A stretch of 64,000 nucleotides of DNA from Aphanomyces cochlioides (GCA_019828595.1 JAHQRK010000033.1:124001-188000); one strand, 5' to 3'; positions 9,593-19,587 are shown, counted from the first letter of the stretch. Numbers and translations: made by a program. The notes: generated by a model from the letters alone, not told the origin.

Positions 9593-11316
9593 CAACTGAA
9601 CTTGTGGACTGGGACCCACAAATCATCTCCCTCAACACCAATGGCTTCTCCAACAGTCATCGGTACATCCTCGACAAACTATCAAGTGTTCACGACGTTT
9701 CCTTTATCCAAGAAACCCGTTTCCGCACGCCAAGTCTCCACGACCGTGTTGCGTTCCATTGGCAACGCATCACAAACCACGAAGGCTCTTTGTTCTTTGA
9801 AGAGCCTATTTACCCTGAAGTATCCACGTCGCCAGCCACTGGAGGTCTGGCTACGTTGATACATCCTCACTCTCCTTTGAAGAACGCCACTCAAGTCCCT
9901 CATGACAACCCAGTGCTTCGTGGTCGTTATCTACAAGTGCGATGTACTCTGGGTCCACTGACAGTCGTTCTCCACAATATCTATGCGCCGGCAGCCTTCC
10001 AACAACGAGCAAGTTACTTCGAAGAATTGCCACGCGACTTTCCTCCACATGCGCTCCACATTGTTGGAGGAGATTTCAACTGCACTCTCAACAAAGATTT
10101 GGATTCGTTGAGACCCAGTACCTCCACCATGGCCGGCACCCTTCAACTGGAACAATGGATGCACAGTTTGTCTCTGGTGGATCTGTTTCGCCGTCAAAAC
10201 CCCGTGGCAAGAACCTTCACAAGTCCCACACTCACCAACCGACTCGACTACATCTTTTGTTCGTCCACCTTGGCGGGTCTTCGTCATTGGAAGGCGACGC
10301 ACATGCCACACGTTCCACAGGCTGACCACGTGGCTTGTCGTATCATCACAAAGCGTCAAACATTGCGCCATGGCTCTGGATCATGGAAAGCTCCAACTTG
10401 GCTACTTCGTCTACCACGAGCGGCCGAGATTGTTCATGGATGTCTGGATCGATTTTTGGACAAGTCTCCAACATTCCACAATATCTCCAAGGCCTACGAC
10501 ATGCTGGTCAATGATATCCGCTCCCAACTCAAAGAATTCCATTCTCAACGATTGGAGAAACAACGTCTGCCGTTGAAGAAGTTAGCTGTCGAGATCGCTT
10601 CGCTTTTGCAAGTCCCCAACATGCGTCAAGATGCAGTGCTGGTGGATCGAGTGCGAGACCTTCAAAAGCAAATTCACGAGCTGCAAGATCGAGACAAGCA
10701 GTTTCGTCAAGACCAGGCGTTCCAACTTCACTTGTACAAAGCAGAGCGCTCGTCCAAGTTCCACTTCATGTCCCCTGTCCCTACCCCCTTGAAGAAGACA
10801 GTCTTCAAAGAGTTGGTGGATGTCAATGGAAATGTTGTCTCCAATCAACAAGGCATGTCTGACGTCCTGGTCGACTACTACAAGGACTTGTTTGCAGCTC
10901 CCGAGGTGCAGCGATCTGGAGACGAAGTGTCGTCATTTCTGACCCCATTGACTCGACACAAACAACTGCCAGAGCAAGCCCAGAAAGAGCTGTCGGCTCC
11001 CTTGCGCGCCAACGAGTTCTATCATGCTATTCGACACAGCAGTTCGAACTCAGCGCCAGGTCCCAACGCTCTGCCATTCGAAGTCCTCAAACTTGCACCT
11101 CACAAGTGGTCGTTGGTATTGGAGCTGCTATTCACACACCAGCTCCATTCTCACCCTCGCTTGACTCCCATGCAACTTGTCAGTACGCTGGTGTTGCTGC
11201 ACAAGAAAGGCCCCAAGTCACAAGCCAAGAACTATCGGCCCATTAGCCTACTCAACACGGATGTGAAAATCCTGACGAGTATTCTGGCTTATCGACTTCA
11301 GCGCCACATTCGACAC
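9593..11316 (+). mobile_element. LINE copy A, right part
   Basis: Continuation of copy A after B. It begins with the second copy of the B target duplication and runs in ORF2 until 11316, where the 5' end of sense copy C (ACTTCCG) begins. The expected continuation (ATCATCCACCCGG) does not occur beside any 3' end in the window, so the far side of C's insertion lies beyond the window or was lost. The last 13 bases, CCACATTCGACAC (11304-11316), are the expected left target duplication of C. Confidence 0.9.
9608..11316 (+). pseudogene. LINE ORF2, residues 15-584, interrupted (copy A)
   Basis: Open in frame from DWDPQIISLNTNG through the complete endonuclease domain (QETR, IYAP, GGDFNC, RLDYIF and ADH motifs) and the start of the reverse transcriptase (SAPGPNALPFEVLKL, KNYRPISLLNTD). 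It ends at RLQRHIRH, where copy C is inserted before the catalytic motifs. A short foreign tail (TSEFASYPSSQEV...) reads from C's leader to a stop at 11410-11412. No frameshift is present, so copy A's ORF2 was apparently intact when it was interrupted. Confidence 0.88.
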
Positions 11317-11404
11317 ACTTCCGAATTTGCCTCGTACCCCTCAAGTCAAGAAGTTATCAAGTGCCGCCGCGCTCAAAATGTCCAACGCCAACAGCTGTTC
11401 CGAG

Positions 11405-11429
11405 CTCCGTGAGACCAACACTCACGGAG
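11405..11429 (+). other. 5' coding hairpin, 9-bp stem
   Basis: CTCCGTGAG, loop ACCAACA, CTCACGGAG: a perfect 9-bp stem starting 89 nt from the element 5' end, within ORF1 codons 10-18. It is present in every copy with an intact 5' region. Copy E/F is truncated exactly after the 3' arm of this hairpin. Confidence 0.75.
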
Positions 11430-11753
11430 TCACCATCATTCCAGGTATTGTATCACCTCACCCACTTTCGTCGTCCAATCAGGATGGCGGAAGTGGTGTG
11501 AGTAATGTCTCTACACCTAACCCTAGGGCCGAAGTGGAGGTCGAGTTCGACCCCAACAGCGTCTCTGGAGACCAATCTGCGTCTCGCTCCACCAGCGCTT
11601 CACCTGGTGCTCCACTCGCCGGAGTTCCAGGAGGGGTCAACCTCAGTGGGTCAGTGGTTGACCCCCAGACCACTGTCGTTAACTTGTCTAGCGAAGCCCT
11701 CACTCAGGAGGGCGAACCACTGGGGCCTTGTGCCTGTGGTGGCTGCTTCCCTG

Positions 11754-11769
11754 GACTCCAATTGGAGTC
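11754..11769 (+). other. 16-bp perfect palindrome in ORF1
   Basis: GACTCCAATTGGAGTC is its own reverse complement and recurs in each ORF1 N-terminal region. It is coding sequence (GLQLESI), so it may be incidental, but it adds to the fold-back potential of the GC-rich 5' kilobase. Confidence 0.6.
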
Positions 11770-12193
11770 GATCCCCAGTGAAGGCGGCGAGAAAACGGGG
11801 TCCATGCCAGCCCTAGAGGCTACGAGGGCCCCCCCTATGGGCACACCCTGCGGTTCTGTCTACTTCCCCCCAGGGGCCTCTTCGGAGGGGCGGGGGCGGT
11901 ATCCCGATTTGGGTTCTCGCCGGAGCAATGGTGTACCCCAGTCACCGTGCTGCGGGGATGGCATGGATTCCCCTTCTACCCCTGTCACTGGGGGTCTGGC
12001 CCCGGCCTTTCTCGTGACCAATGGGACTGAGCCAGCAGCCACCAACCGCGTCGCCCCCTGTGCTGAGCCTCCTAGAACGGGAGAGGAAGAAGAAAAATCT
12101 CAAGAGGACGTGGATATGGTCTCTGGAGACGCCGAGGGGAAGGATTCTACTGAAACCGAGGCCTTAACCGACGAGGGAAATACTCAAATTCAC

Positions 12194-12207
12194 TCTGAGG
12201 TTGATGG
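12194..12207 (+). repeat. Probable target duplication split by inversion, left
   Basis: TCTGAGGTTGATGG abuts the 3' terminus of D/F. The reverse-complement twin is at 26017-26030, where it abuts a 5'-truncated copy in the opposite orientation. The two sites would be the two ends of one insertion into copy C if the intervening segment had been inverted. Confidence 0.6.
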
Positions 12208-12353
12208 TTAAATGAGTTGTATTAACCTTATTTTTGAGCAAAGGCCCTAATGACTTACTATTTTGCCTCGTACTGTATAAATAGAACTTGGAAAACAGAA
12301 TATGGCAAAGTGGTCATTGAACAGGAGATGAAGTGAGTGAGCCGTCAGCTCAC
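12208..12353 (-). promoter_or_regulatory. LINE 3' UTR (copy D/F)
   Basis: 146 bp with the full 9-bp stop-codon hairpin. The segment complementary to the 5' end carries one change here (ATTTTGCC instead of AATTTGCC on the plus strand near 12260), which weakens the 14-bp pairing to 13 of 14. The antisense strand carries TATAAATA just inside it. Confidence 0.65.
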
Positions 12354-15300
12354 TCATGAAACGACGCTGTCAGGAATGGCGTGTTGACGTAACCAGCGGT
12401 CCGAAGATAGATGCTTGAGCACATTGAATACCTTGGTGTATCCCTTCTTGAGAGGGAGATCAACCAGGAGCTGTTGTAGATGTAGCTTGATCAAAGAGGC
12501 AGCATGAATGGCAACTTCCATCGGACTCTTCGCTGTGAGGTCGGGTCGAAAGGTGCAATCGGCACGTTGGAGCCATATTTGATAATACACGCAGGCTCGG
12601 ACAATCGGCCAGATCTTCAGATAGCCACGGATGTAGTATCCATCGGACGGCTTGGGCGTCTCGTAGAACATTTCCAGACACGTGGACGGAAAGGAACACT
12701 CGAGCAGTCGCTGGATCGCCTTGAAGAAATACCAAACAGATTGACCATATCCACAAGAGAACAGGAAATGCTCGTACGTCTCATTGACACGACAGAAGAC
12801 ACACGTCGGCTTGGGGTCTTGGTACTGAAACAGATATTGCATGGCGTTGGCGCGGAGAAGGGTCTTGAAAATGAACTCTCCATATCGAGGGAGAATGTGG
12901 TCGGGTTGGAGGAAGGCGGCAAGTTGGGTAAGGCGCTTGGGGTCTTCGTAAAAGTTGGATGGCAGGTTGAGATGCTTGGTAGGAAGAATGGACGAGCTGA
13001 CATCTGGAGAAGCTCTGATCTTAGCCGATTTCGAAGTCGCAAGCGCCAACAAGATCGGACTCGAGTCAGGGTGAATCATCCAGTGCCATTCCATCCATTC
13101 AGAGCTTGGCGTCGGCAAGTGGAACACGGGAGCATCCTCTTCAGAAACAATCTCAAACAATCGTGATAACTTGGTCACCAAGATTGAGATCCATTGTTTC
13201 GTTGGAGGGACAAAATTGGCTTGGCGGCAGGCACGGTTGATTTTGTCGAACAAGATCGAAGCTGGCCAAACTCGCTGACACGGAGTCAACAAATGCGACA
13301 ACTTCGTGATGTGAAGCGAAGCCAATACATTGGCTTGGTCTTGCGTCGATGTAGAGCACTGATCGTATAGGTCTTCGAGTCCAGGCAGATACGAGTTGTG
13401 CCAAAGGGGAACATCCAAAGATGAGATGTGATTTGGACAGCCGTACGGAGTCCAGCGGGATTCAAACCAGCTACTCAATAAGGCTTTCCACATTGGAGTG
13501 ATATTGGGATTCTTGTACAGTTGTCTGATGAATGCAGAAGAGCCATTCGCCAAGAGGAGATCTCGGGGGGAACCCCATGGATGAAAAGCCTTCTCGAGGA
13601 GAGTATAGCCCGGCGTAATCCAGGCGGACATGGCAGACTTGCGGGGTGGGGTGGTGATGGCTTGAATGCATCTGATCATGACAGAGCGGTTGTGTTGTTG
13701 CCATAAAGCAAGTGCATGGTGCAGGCCTAAGCCACCGGACTTCTTCGGCATGAATAGGATCTCCTTTTTGATCAAACGGAGGCCATGGACAGAGGAGGAT
13801 GGGTTGATTTCTTCACCATGCATAAATTGAAGCATGGCCTTGTCGATCTTTTTGGCCAGGTCTTTGTCGGCAGGGACAAAAGCCAGTTGGTACCATAACA
13901 CAGGCAGACATATGCTGTGCAGGATAGTGACTTTTCCGGCCATGGTTCGAGCCTTGTAGAGCCACAAAGACAAGCGAGCCACAAACTTCTCAAACACGTA
14001 ATTGAAACGTGCCAATGGAGAAAGATTGGGCGCAACCAAGATACCAAGAGCCTTCACGGGACTGTCGGAAGTAACTTGTAGTGAGGCAAGGTTCCCATTC
14101 AACTGGCTGTAGGTCAGAATTTGGGTCTTGTCTACGTTGAGTCGGAAACCAGACTTGTCGCAAAAGGTTTGAACCAATGCAAGCTGCCGGTGGAGGCACG
14201 TCTCATTTGCAGCATAGAGTTGCGAGTCGTCGGCAAAGTAACTCCCAGTGTGGTAGCGATCCCCACACTTGATGCCATAGTTGGAGTGTTGCCGTAGGAG
14301 TTGGCACATCGGTTCCAAAGCGATCACAAACAGAAGTGGCGACAGTGGATCACCTTGCAACACACCGCGTGAGATGTGAACTGGCTTGGACAAGAAGCCG
14401 TTCACCAAGATGCGAGACTTGCGGCCCGAGTACAGTACGCGAACCATGTCAACAAAGGTTTCGGGAAAGCCATAGTGACGGAGGACGCGGAACAAGTACG
14501 CGTGGTCCACGCGATCAAAAGCTTTCTCAAAGTCAAGCAGTGCCACCATCGAGGACGGACTGTGTAGTTTGATGTGGTGCAGCATGTCATCCAGTCGTGC
14601 AATATTGGTTTGGATATTGCTTCGACGGATAAAGCCTTGCTGGTCCGGGTGGATGATGTGTCGAATGTGGCGCTGGAGTCGATAAGCCAGAATACTCGTC
14701 AGGATTTTCACATCCGTGTTGAGTAGGCTAATGGGCCGATAGTTCTTGGCCTGTGACTTGGGGCCTTTCTTGTGCAGCAACACCAGCGTACTGACAAGTT
14801 GCATGGGAGTCAAGCGAGGGTGAGAATGGAGCTGGTGTGTGAATAGCAGCTCCAATACCAACGACCACTTGTGAGGTGCAAGTTTGAGGACTTCGAATGG
14901 CAGAGCGTTGGGACCTGGCGCTGAGTTCGAACTGCTGTGTCGAATAGCATGATAGAACTCGTTGGCGCGCAAGGGAGCCGACAGCTCTTTCTGGGCTTGC
15001 TCTGGCAGTTGCTTGTGTCGAGTCAATGGGGTCAGAAATGACGACACTTCGTCTCCAGATCGCTGCACCTCGGGAGCTGCAAACAAGTCCTTGTAGTAGT
15101 CGACCAGGACGTCAGACATGCCTTGTTGATTGGAGACAACATTTCCATTGACATCCACCAACTCTTTGAAGACTGTCTTCTTCAAGGGGGTAGGGACAGG
15201 GGACATGAAGTGGAACTTGGACGAGCGCTCTGCTTTGTACAAGTGAAGTTGGAACGCCTGGTCTTGACGAAACTGCTTGTCTCGATCTTGCAGCTCGTGA

Positions 15301-16409
15301 ATTTGCTTTTGAAGGTCTCGCACTCGATCCACCAGCACTGAATCTTGACGCATGTTGGGGACTTGCAAAAGCGAAGCGATCTCGACAGCTAACTTCTTCA
15401 ACGGCAGACGTTGTTTCTCCAATCGTTGAGAATGGAATTCTTTGAGTTGGGAGCGGATATCATTGACCAGCATGTCGTAGGCCTTGGAGATATTGTGGAA
15501 TGATGGAGACTTGTCCAAAAATCGATCCAGACATCCATGAACAATCTCGGCCGCTCGTGGTAGACGAAGTAGCCAAGTTGGAGCTTTCCATGATCCAGAG
15601 CCATGGCGCAATGTTTGACGCTTTGAGATGATACGACAAGCCACGTGGTCAGCCTGTGGAACGTGTGGCATGTGCGTCGCCTTCCAATGACGAAGACCCG
15701 CCAAGGTGGACGAACAAAAGATGTAGTCAAGTCGGTTGGTGAGTGTGGGACTTGTGAAGGTTCTTGCCACGGGGTTTTGACGGCGAAACAGATCCACCAG
15801 AGACAAACTGTGCATCCATTGTTCCAGTTGAAGGGTGCCGGCCATGGTGGAGGTACTGGGTCTCAACGAATCCAAATCTTTGTTGAGAGTGCAGTTGAAA
15901 TCTCCTCCAACAATGTGGAGCGCATGTGGAGGAAAGTCGCGTGGCAATTCTTCGAAGTAACTTGCTCGTTCTTGGAAGGCTGCCGGCGCATAGATATTGT
16001 GGAGAACGACTGTCAGTGGACCCAGAGTACATCGCACTTGTAGATAACGACCACGAAGCACTGAGTTGTCATGAGGGACTTGAGTGGCGTTCTTCAAAGG
16101 AGAGTGAGGATGTATCAACGTAGCCAGACCTCCAGTGGCTGGCGACGTGGATACTTCAGGGTAAATAGGCTCTTCAAAGAACAAAGAGCCTTCGTGGTTT
16201 GTGATGCGTTGCCAATGGAACGCAACACGGTCGTGGAGACTTGGCGTGCGGAAACGGGTTTCTTGGATAAAGGAAACGTCGTGAACACTTGATAGTTTGT
16301 CGAGGATGTACCGATGACTGTTGGAGAAGCCATTGGTGTTGAGGGAGATGATTTGTGGGTCCCAGTCCACGAGTTCAGTTGGGACATCGGAGAAGTTGTT
16401 GTCACTCAT
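12354..16409 (-). CDS. LINE ORF2: APE endonuclease and reverse transcriptase, intact
   Basis: 1,351 codons. The start is the ATG at 16409 (MSDNN); a GTG one codon upstream is in frame. Residues about 15-260 form an APE-like endonuclease with the expected motifs: LNTNG (24-26), QET (E50), IYAP (Y140), GGDFNC (D170, N172), RLDYIF (D228) and ADH (H255). The reverse transcriptase follows: GPNALPFEVLKL, NYRPISLLN, motif A LLDFEKAFD (about 622-630), motif B VLQGDPLSPLL (about 680), catalytic FADD (about 725-728) and GFRLNVDK. Near 1201-1217 is a Cys/His finger CX2CX7HX4C. No RNase H domain is seen. It would nick the target DNA and prime reverse transcription there. The architecture fits L1/Tx1-like LINEs; the exact clade needs a tree. 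Confidence 0.95.
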   Translation of the reverse strand: MSDNNFSDVPTELVDWDPQIISLNTNGFSNSHRYILDKLSSVHDVSFIQETRFRTPSLHDRVAFHWQRITNHEGSLFFEEPIYPEVSTSPATGGLATLIHPHSPLKNATQVPHDNSVLRGRYLQVRCTLGPLTVVLHNIYAPAAFQERASYFEELPRDFPPHALHIVGGDFNCTLNKDLDSLRPSTSTMAGTLQLEQWMHSLSLVDLFRRQNPVARTFTSPTLTNRLDYIFCSSTLAGLRHWKATHMPHVPQADHVACRIISKRQTLRHGSGSWKAPTWLLRLPRAAEIVHGCLDRFLDKSPSFHNISKAYDMLVNDIRSQLKEFHSQRLEKQRLPLKKLAVEIASLLQVPNMRQDSVLVDRVRDLQKQIHELQDRDKQFRQDQAFQLHLYKAERSSKFHFMSPVPTPLKKTVFKELVDVNGNVVSNQQGMSDVLVDYYKDLFAAPEVQRSGDEVSSFLTPLTRHKQLPEQAQKELSAPLRANEFYHAIRHSSSNSAPGPNALPFEVLKLAPHKWSLVLELLFTHQLHSHPRLTPMQLVSTLVLLHKKGPKSQAKNYRPISLLNTDVKILTSILAYRLQRHIRHIIHPDQQGFIRRSNIQTNIARLDDMLHHIKLHSPSSMVALLDFEKAFDRVDHAYLFRVLRHYGFPETFVDMVRVLYSGRKSRILVNGFLSKPVHISRGVLQGDPLSPLLFVIALEPMCQLLRQHSNYGIKCGDRYHTGSYFADDSQLYAANETCLHRQLALVQTFCDKSGFRLNVDKTQILTYSQLNGNLASLQVTSDSPVKALGILVAPNLSPLARFNYVFEKFVARLSLWLYKARTMAGKVTILHSICLPVLWYQLAFVPADKDLAKKIDKAMLQFMHGEEINPSSSVHGLRLIKKEILFMPKKSGGLGLHHALALWQQHNRSVMIRCIQAITTPPRKSAMSAWITPGYTLLEKAFHPWGSPRDLLLANGSSAFIRQLYKNPNITPMWKALLSSWFESRWTPYGCPNHISSLDVPLWHNSYLPGLEDLYDQCSTSTQDQANVLASLHITKLSHLLTPCQRVWPASILFDKINRACRQANFVPPTKQWISILVTKLSRLFEIVSEEDAPVFHLPTPSSEWMEWHWMIHPDSSPILLALATSKSAKIRASPDVSSSILPTKHLNLPSNFYEDPKRLTQLAAFLQPDHILPRYGEFIFKTLLRANAMQYLFQYQDPKPTCVFCRVNETYEHFLFSCGYGQSVWYFFKAIQRLLECSFPSTCLEMFYETPKPSDGYYIRGYLKIWPIVRACVYYQIWLQRADCTFRPDLTAKSPMEVAIHAASLIKLHLQQLLVDLPLKKGYTKVFNVLKHLSSDRWLRQHAIPDSVVS

Positions 16410-16487
16410 CACGAGTACAGATGAAAATGAGTAGAATGGAGGGGTCAGAGGGGAGGTTGAAATGGATTGAAGCAGGGGATAGAAGCC

Positions 16488-19400
16488 TTAGAGTTGATCG
16501 TCCTCCAAATCGAGGGGATCAATTTCGTCGGCGTTCATGGAGTGGTGAGCTTTGCTGCAGAGCTCGTCGATGTGGTAATTGTTGGTGATGCTTTTGAGCA
16601 TCGAGATGGCCGACAAGACGGGAGCCGGCAAAGTGAACTTCTCGAGATTGTCGCTGAAGTTTTCGATCAAAGCAAACAGCGACCAGTCCGTCAAGCAGTT
16701 GGTGTCAGGCAATCTTGTTGCTTCTTGGTTCAATAGAACAGTCAGTGCCTCCGAGTTTGTGTAGAGGTCTGGGGCCCGATTTGAGAGGAATAAGTCAATC
16801 GTAGCAAGTGCAAAGAGGATGCGCTTGATCTCTGGTATGTCCGTGGTCAATTCTTCCAAGATTTCTGACGGGTGAATCTTGTATTGAGCCATGAAGTTGA
16901 CGTGATGTTTGTAGTTGTGAGGCTTGCCTTGAGCTTTTAACAAAGCCATCTTGCGCTCAATAGTCTTGGTTGCAACAAGTGACTGAAACAAACTGAGGTC
17001 TTCATCTTGTGCGTACATAGCATGTGCAACGAGCTGAGGATCATCTCGCAAAATGCGTTGACATTCGGTGATACTGCCTTCGACTTTCTTGTCTCGAATG
17101 ATCTTCTTCGCCAATTCGAGGTGGGCTGCAGCAGACTTGTCAAGTCGTTGTTTCTTCGCTTTGCCTTTGGTCTTTTTCGGGCGTGGCGCACTTGAATCTT
17201 CCAATACAATTCGAGGCACTGCAAAGTCTTCAAACGAGAGTTCCACGTCGTCTTCTTCGAGGATATGAAAACGGTTGGATGTCGGCAGGGGATCCAAACG
17301 TGGGGACGAAGGCAAAGTACGTTTTGGAGCTGGTCCAGACCGGTAGCCCGTTACCAATTGAAGGTCCAGCGAGTTCTTGGGCTGCTCACTTGGTGGAGCA
17401 AGAGCGGGCGATTCGTTGGTAGACATTTCCACATCTTCTTGTTGTTTGTCTTGTCCATTGTTGTTAGGGGGATCGCTGTCACCAGACATATCGACATCAG
17501 AGCCATGAGAAGGAGCTGTTGGCTGTGGTTGTTCATCTTGACCATCTTCAGATGCCTCAGTTGAGTCGGCCTTGCCTTCCGCATTTGTTCCAGGGTCTTG
17601 ATCATGATCGTCTCCATCATGTTCAGGTTCTTTTTCTCCTGACGGAGGAGATTTTGCCGCTGCCTTGGCCGCTTTTGCCTTCGCTTTTTCAGCCTTGGCC
17701 TCTGCACGTCGTGAAACAATCGACGGAGGCAATGTCTTGTTCAGAGCAGCGATCTTGTGCTGAAACACGACGACAAAAGGCTGACCCGACGGATCCGTAA
17801 TGGTGATTTCGCGTAGTGCGTCGCCGGATTTTGGCACCAACACTGCAGGAGGCGCAGACGACTTGAAAATGACTCTCAAATGCGGCGACTTGATGTTCTG
17901 ACCAGCAGTAGGGTTGAATGCTGCTATCACTGACTTGGTCAATGCAGCCATTTTCTTGACAATCGCCTTGGCCATCGAAGGGTGACTGACCTTGTTGAAC
18001 GTAACGTAGTAGTTGTTGCCATAACGCGAGTACTTGGGAACCAGGAAGTCTTTGCCACCAAGTCGAAACGTTGTGCCTCCCATTTCCACGCACGTAGACA
18101 AGTTGTAACTTGAGATCACAATGGTCTGTGGGTTCTTCTTGTGGATCAAAATGTTCGGAAATTTGGAGCCCCATAACGAACCAGGATTTTCCTTGACAAA
18201 TTGATCGCAGATGACTTTTTCGGACCAGTCCTTGTAGCCTTCGCCCAACTTGACTGTGAGCTCGTACACTTGGGACTGGGGGGTGAGCAAAATGTTTTCA
18301 ATGAAGGCGTCCATGTCACCAGAGTCTTTGTAGAATGCGTCCGCCATGGCCTCGCATCGCGCAATATCGTCATCGGCAATAGCATGAGCACCAGTGTTGC
18401 GATGTTTCGCGCCTTTGGGGGCATTGCCTTGCTTGGAATCTTTCTTGGACGAAGCTGAATCCTTGCCGGGAGTCTTTTGCGTCCATGGATTGGCCTTTTC
18501 AGCGTTTTGTTGCTCTTGATCGCCTTGTATTTTGTCTGCCGCGGTAGGAGGATCAACAGCGCCATTTCCTTGAGCAACGGATTTGTCGACAATGTCTTGA
18601 TTTGACTGGTCATTGTCATTGTTTGTCGATTGTTCCTCTTGAATAACTTCTCCAGGAGTATCACACGGCTTCGCTTGGCCGTTAATGTCGCCTGACCCAT
18701 CAACCTCAGAGTGAATTTGAGTATTTCCCTCGTCGGTTAAGGCCTCGGTTTCAGTAGAATCCTTCCCCTCGGCGTCTCCAGAGACCATATCCACGTCCTC
18801 TTGAGATTTTTCTTCTTCCTCTCCCGTTCTAGGAGGCTCAGCACAGGGGGCGACGCGGTTGGTGGCTGCTGGCTCAGTCCCATTGGTCACGAGAAAGGCC
18901 GGGGCCAGACCCCCAGTGACAGGGGTAGAAGGGGAATCCATGCCATCCCCGCAGCACGGTGACTGGGGTACACCATTGCTCCGGCGAGAACCCAAATCGG
19001 GATACCGCCCCCGCCCCTCCGAAGAGGCCCCTGGGGGGAAGTAGACAGAACCGCAGGGTGTGCCCATAGGGGGGGCCCTCGTAGCCTCTAGGGCTGGCAT
19101 GGACCCCGTTTTCTCGCCGCCTTCACTGGGGATCGACTCCAATTGGAGTCCAGGGAAGCAGCCACCACAGGCACAAGGCCCCAGTGGTTCGCCCTCCTGA
19201 GTGAGGGCTTCGCTAGACAAGTTAACGACAGTGGTCTGGGGGTCAACCACTGACCCACTGAGGTTGACCCCCCCTGGAACTCCGGCGAGTGGAGCACCAG
19301 GTGAAGCGCTGGTGGAGCGAGACGCAGATTGGTCTCCAGAGACGCTGTTGGGGTCGAACTCGACCTCCACTTCGGCCCTAGGGTTAGGTGTAGAGACATT

Positions 19401-19526
19401 ACTCACACCACTTCCGCCATCCTGATTGGACGACGAAAGTGGGTGAGGTGATACAATACCTGGAATGATGGTGACTCCGTGAGTGTTGGTCTCACGGAGC
19501 TCGGAACAGCTGTTGGCGTTGGACAT
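16488..19526 (-). CDS. LINE ORF1 protein, complete (copy D/F)
   Basis: 1,012 codons from the ATG at 19526 (MSNANS) to the stop at 16488, uninterrupted. An in-frame open extension beyond the ATG crosses the 5' leader and runs into copy G to 19766; it has no ATG and reflects lack of stops, not a longer gene. Compared with copy B it differs by small substitutions in the linker (for example GKADSTEASEDGQDE, EPEHDGDD). Together with the intact ORF2 this makes a potentially autonomous pair. Function by analogy: RNA-binding ORF1p. The family has no motif I can name. Confidence 0.92.
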   Translation of the reverse strand: MSNANSCSELRETNTHGVTIIPGIVSPHPLSSSNQDGGSGVSNVSTPNPRAEVEVEFDPNSVSGDQSASRSTSASPGAPLAGVPGGVNLSGSVVDPQTTVVNLSSEALTQEGEPLGPCACGGCFPGLQLESIPSEGGEKTGSMPALEATRAPPMGTPCGSVYFPPGASSEGRGRYPDLGSRRSNGVPQSPCCGDGMDSPSTPVTGGLAPAFLVTNGTEPAATNRVAPCAEPPRTGEEEEKSQEDVDMVSGDAEGKDSTETEALTDEGNTQIHSEVDGSGDINGQAKPCDTPGEVIQEEQSTNNDNDQSNQDIVDKSVAQGNGAVDPPTAADKIQGDQEQQNAEKANPWTQKTPGKDSASSKKDSKQGNAPKGAKHRNTGAHAIADDDIARCEAMADAFYKDSGDMDAFIENILLTPQSQVYELTVKLGEGYKDWSEKVICDQFVKENPGSLWGSKFPNILIHKKNPQTIVISSYNLSTCVEMGGTTFRLGGKDFLVPKYSRYGNNYYVTFNKVSHPSMAKAIVKKMAALTKSVIAAFNPTAGQNIKSPHLRVIFKSSAPPAVLVPKSGDALREITITDPSGQPFVVVFQHKIAALNKTLPPSIVSRRAEAKAEKAKAKAAKAAAKSPPSGEKEPEHDGDDHDQDPGTNAEGKADSTEASEDGQDEQPQPTAPSHGSDVDMSGDSDPPNNNGQDKQQEDVEMSTNESPALAPPSEQPKNSLDLQLVTGYRSGPAPKRTLPSSPRLDPLPTSNRFHILEEDDVELSFEDFAVPRIVLEDSSAPRPKKTKGKAKKQRLDKSAAAHLELAKKIIRDKKVEGSITECQRILRDDPQLVAHAMYAQDEDLSLFQSLVATKTIERKMALLKAQGKPHNYKHHVNFMAQYKIHPSEILEELTTDIPEIKRILFALATIDLFLSNRAPDLYTNSEALTVLLNQEATRLPDTNCLTDWSLFALIENFSDNLEKFTLPAPVLSAISMLKSITNNYHIDELCSKAHHSMNADEIDPLDLEDDQL

Positions 19527-19587
19527 TTTGAGCGCGGCGGCACTTGATAACTTCTTGACTTGAGGGGTACGAGGCAAATTCGGAAGT

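Larger units (their letters stand above)
11317..12207 (+). mobile_element. LINE copy C, 5' part
   Basis: True 5' end ACTTCCG at 11317, leader, then ORF1 to residue about 276, cut at 12207 by the 3' end of an antisense copy. The cut sits in TCTGAGGTTGATGG (12194-12207). The same 14 bases begin the inverted block 23162-26030 (as CCATCAACCTCAGA at 26017-26030). C therefore probably continues there after an inversion; that link is inference. Confidence 0.85.
11378..12207 (+). pseudogene. LINE ORF1, N-terminal 276 residues (copy C)
   Basis: Starts at the ATG 11378-11380 (MSNANSCSELRETNTHGV) and is open to the insertion point after IHSEVDG. This segment is the GC-rich, low-complexity N-terminal region, containing a Cys cluster (PCACGGCF) that does not fit a zinc-knuckle spacing. 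After it come acidic runs (GEEEEKSQEDVDMVSGDAEG). The hairpin at 11405-11429 and palindrome at 11754-11769 lie within it. Truncated, so non-functional as it stands. Confidence 0.85.
12208..19587 (-). mobile_element. LINE copy D/F, full length with both ORFs open
   Basis: 7,380 bp from 3' end 12208 to 5' end 19587, with intact leader, ORF1, 78-bp spacer, ORF2 and 3' UTR. It is the only copy in the window without a truncation or frameshift. Its flanks do not match each other: the left is ORF1 of C and the right is ORF2 of G. It may therefore be a recombinant joining the 3' part of one insertion (E) and the 5' part of another (F). The 15 bases beyond the 5' end (19588-19602, ending GTGG) look like the right target duplication of F. 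Confidence 0.92.

Noticed and set aside
11519..11531. CCTAACCCTAGGG, resembling telomeric CCCTAA repeats
   Set aside because: It is a single short match within ORF1 coding sequence (TPNPRAE), present in each copy, and not a tandem array.
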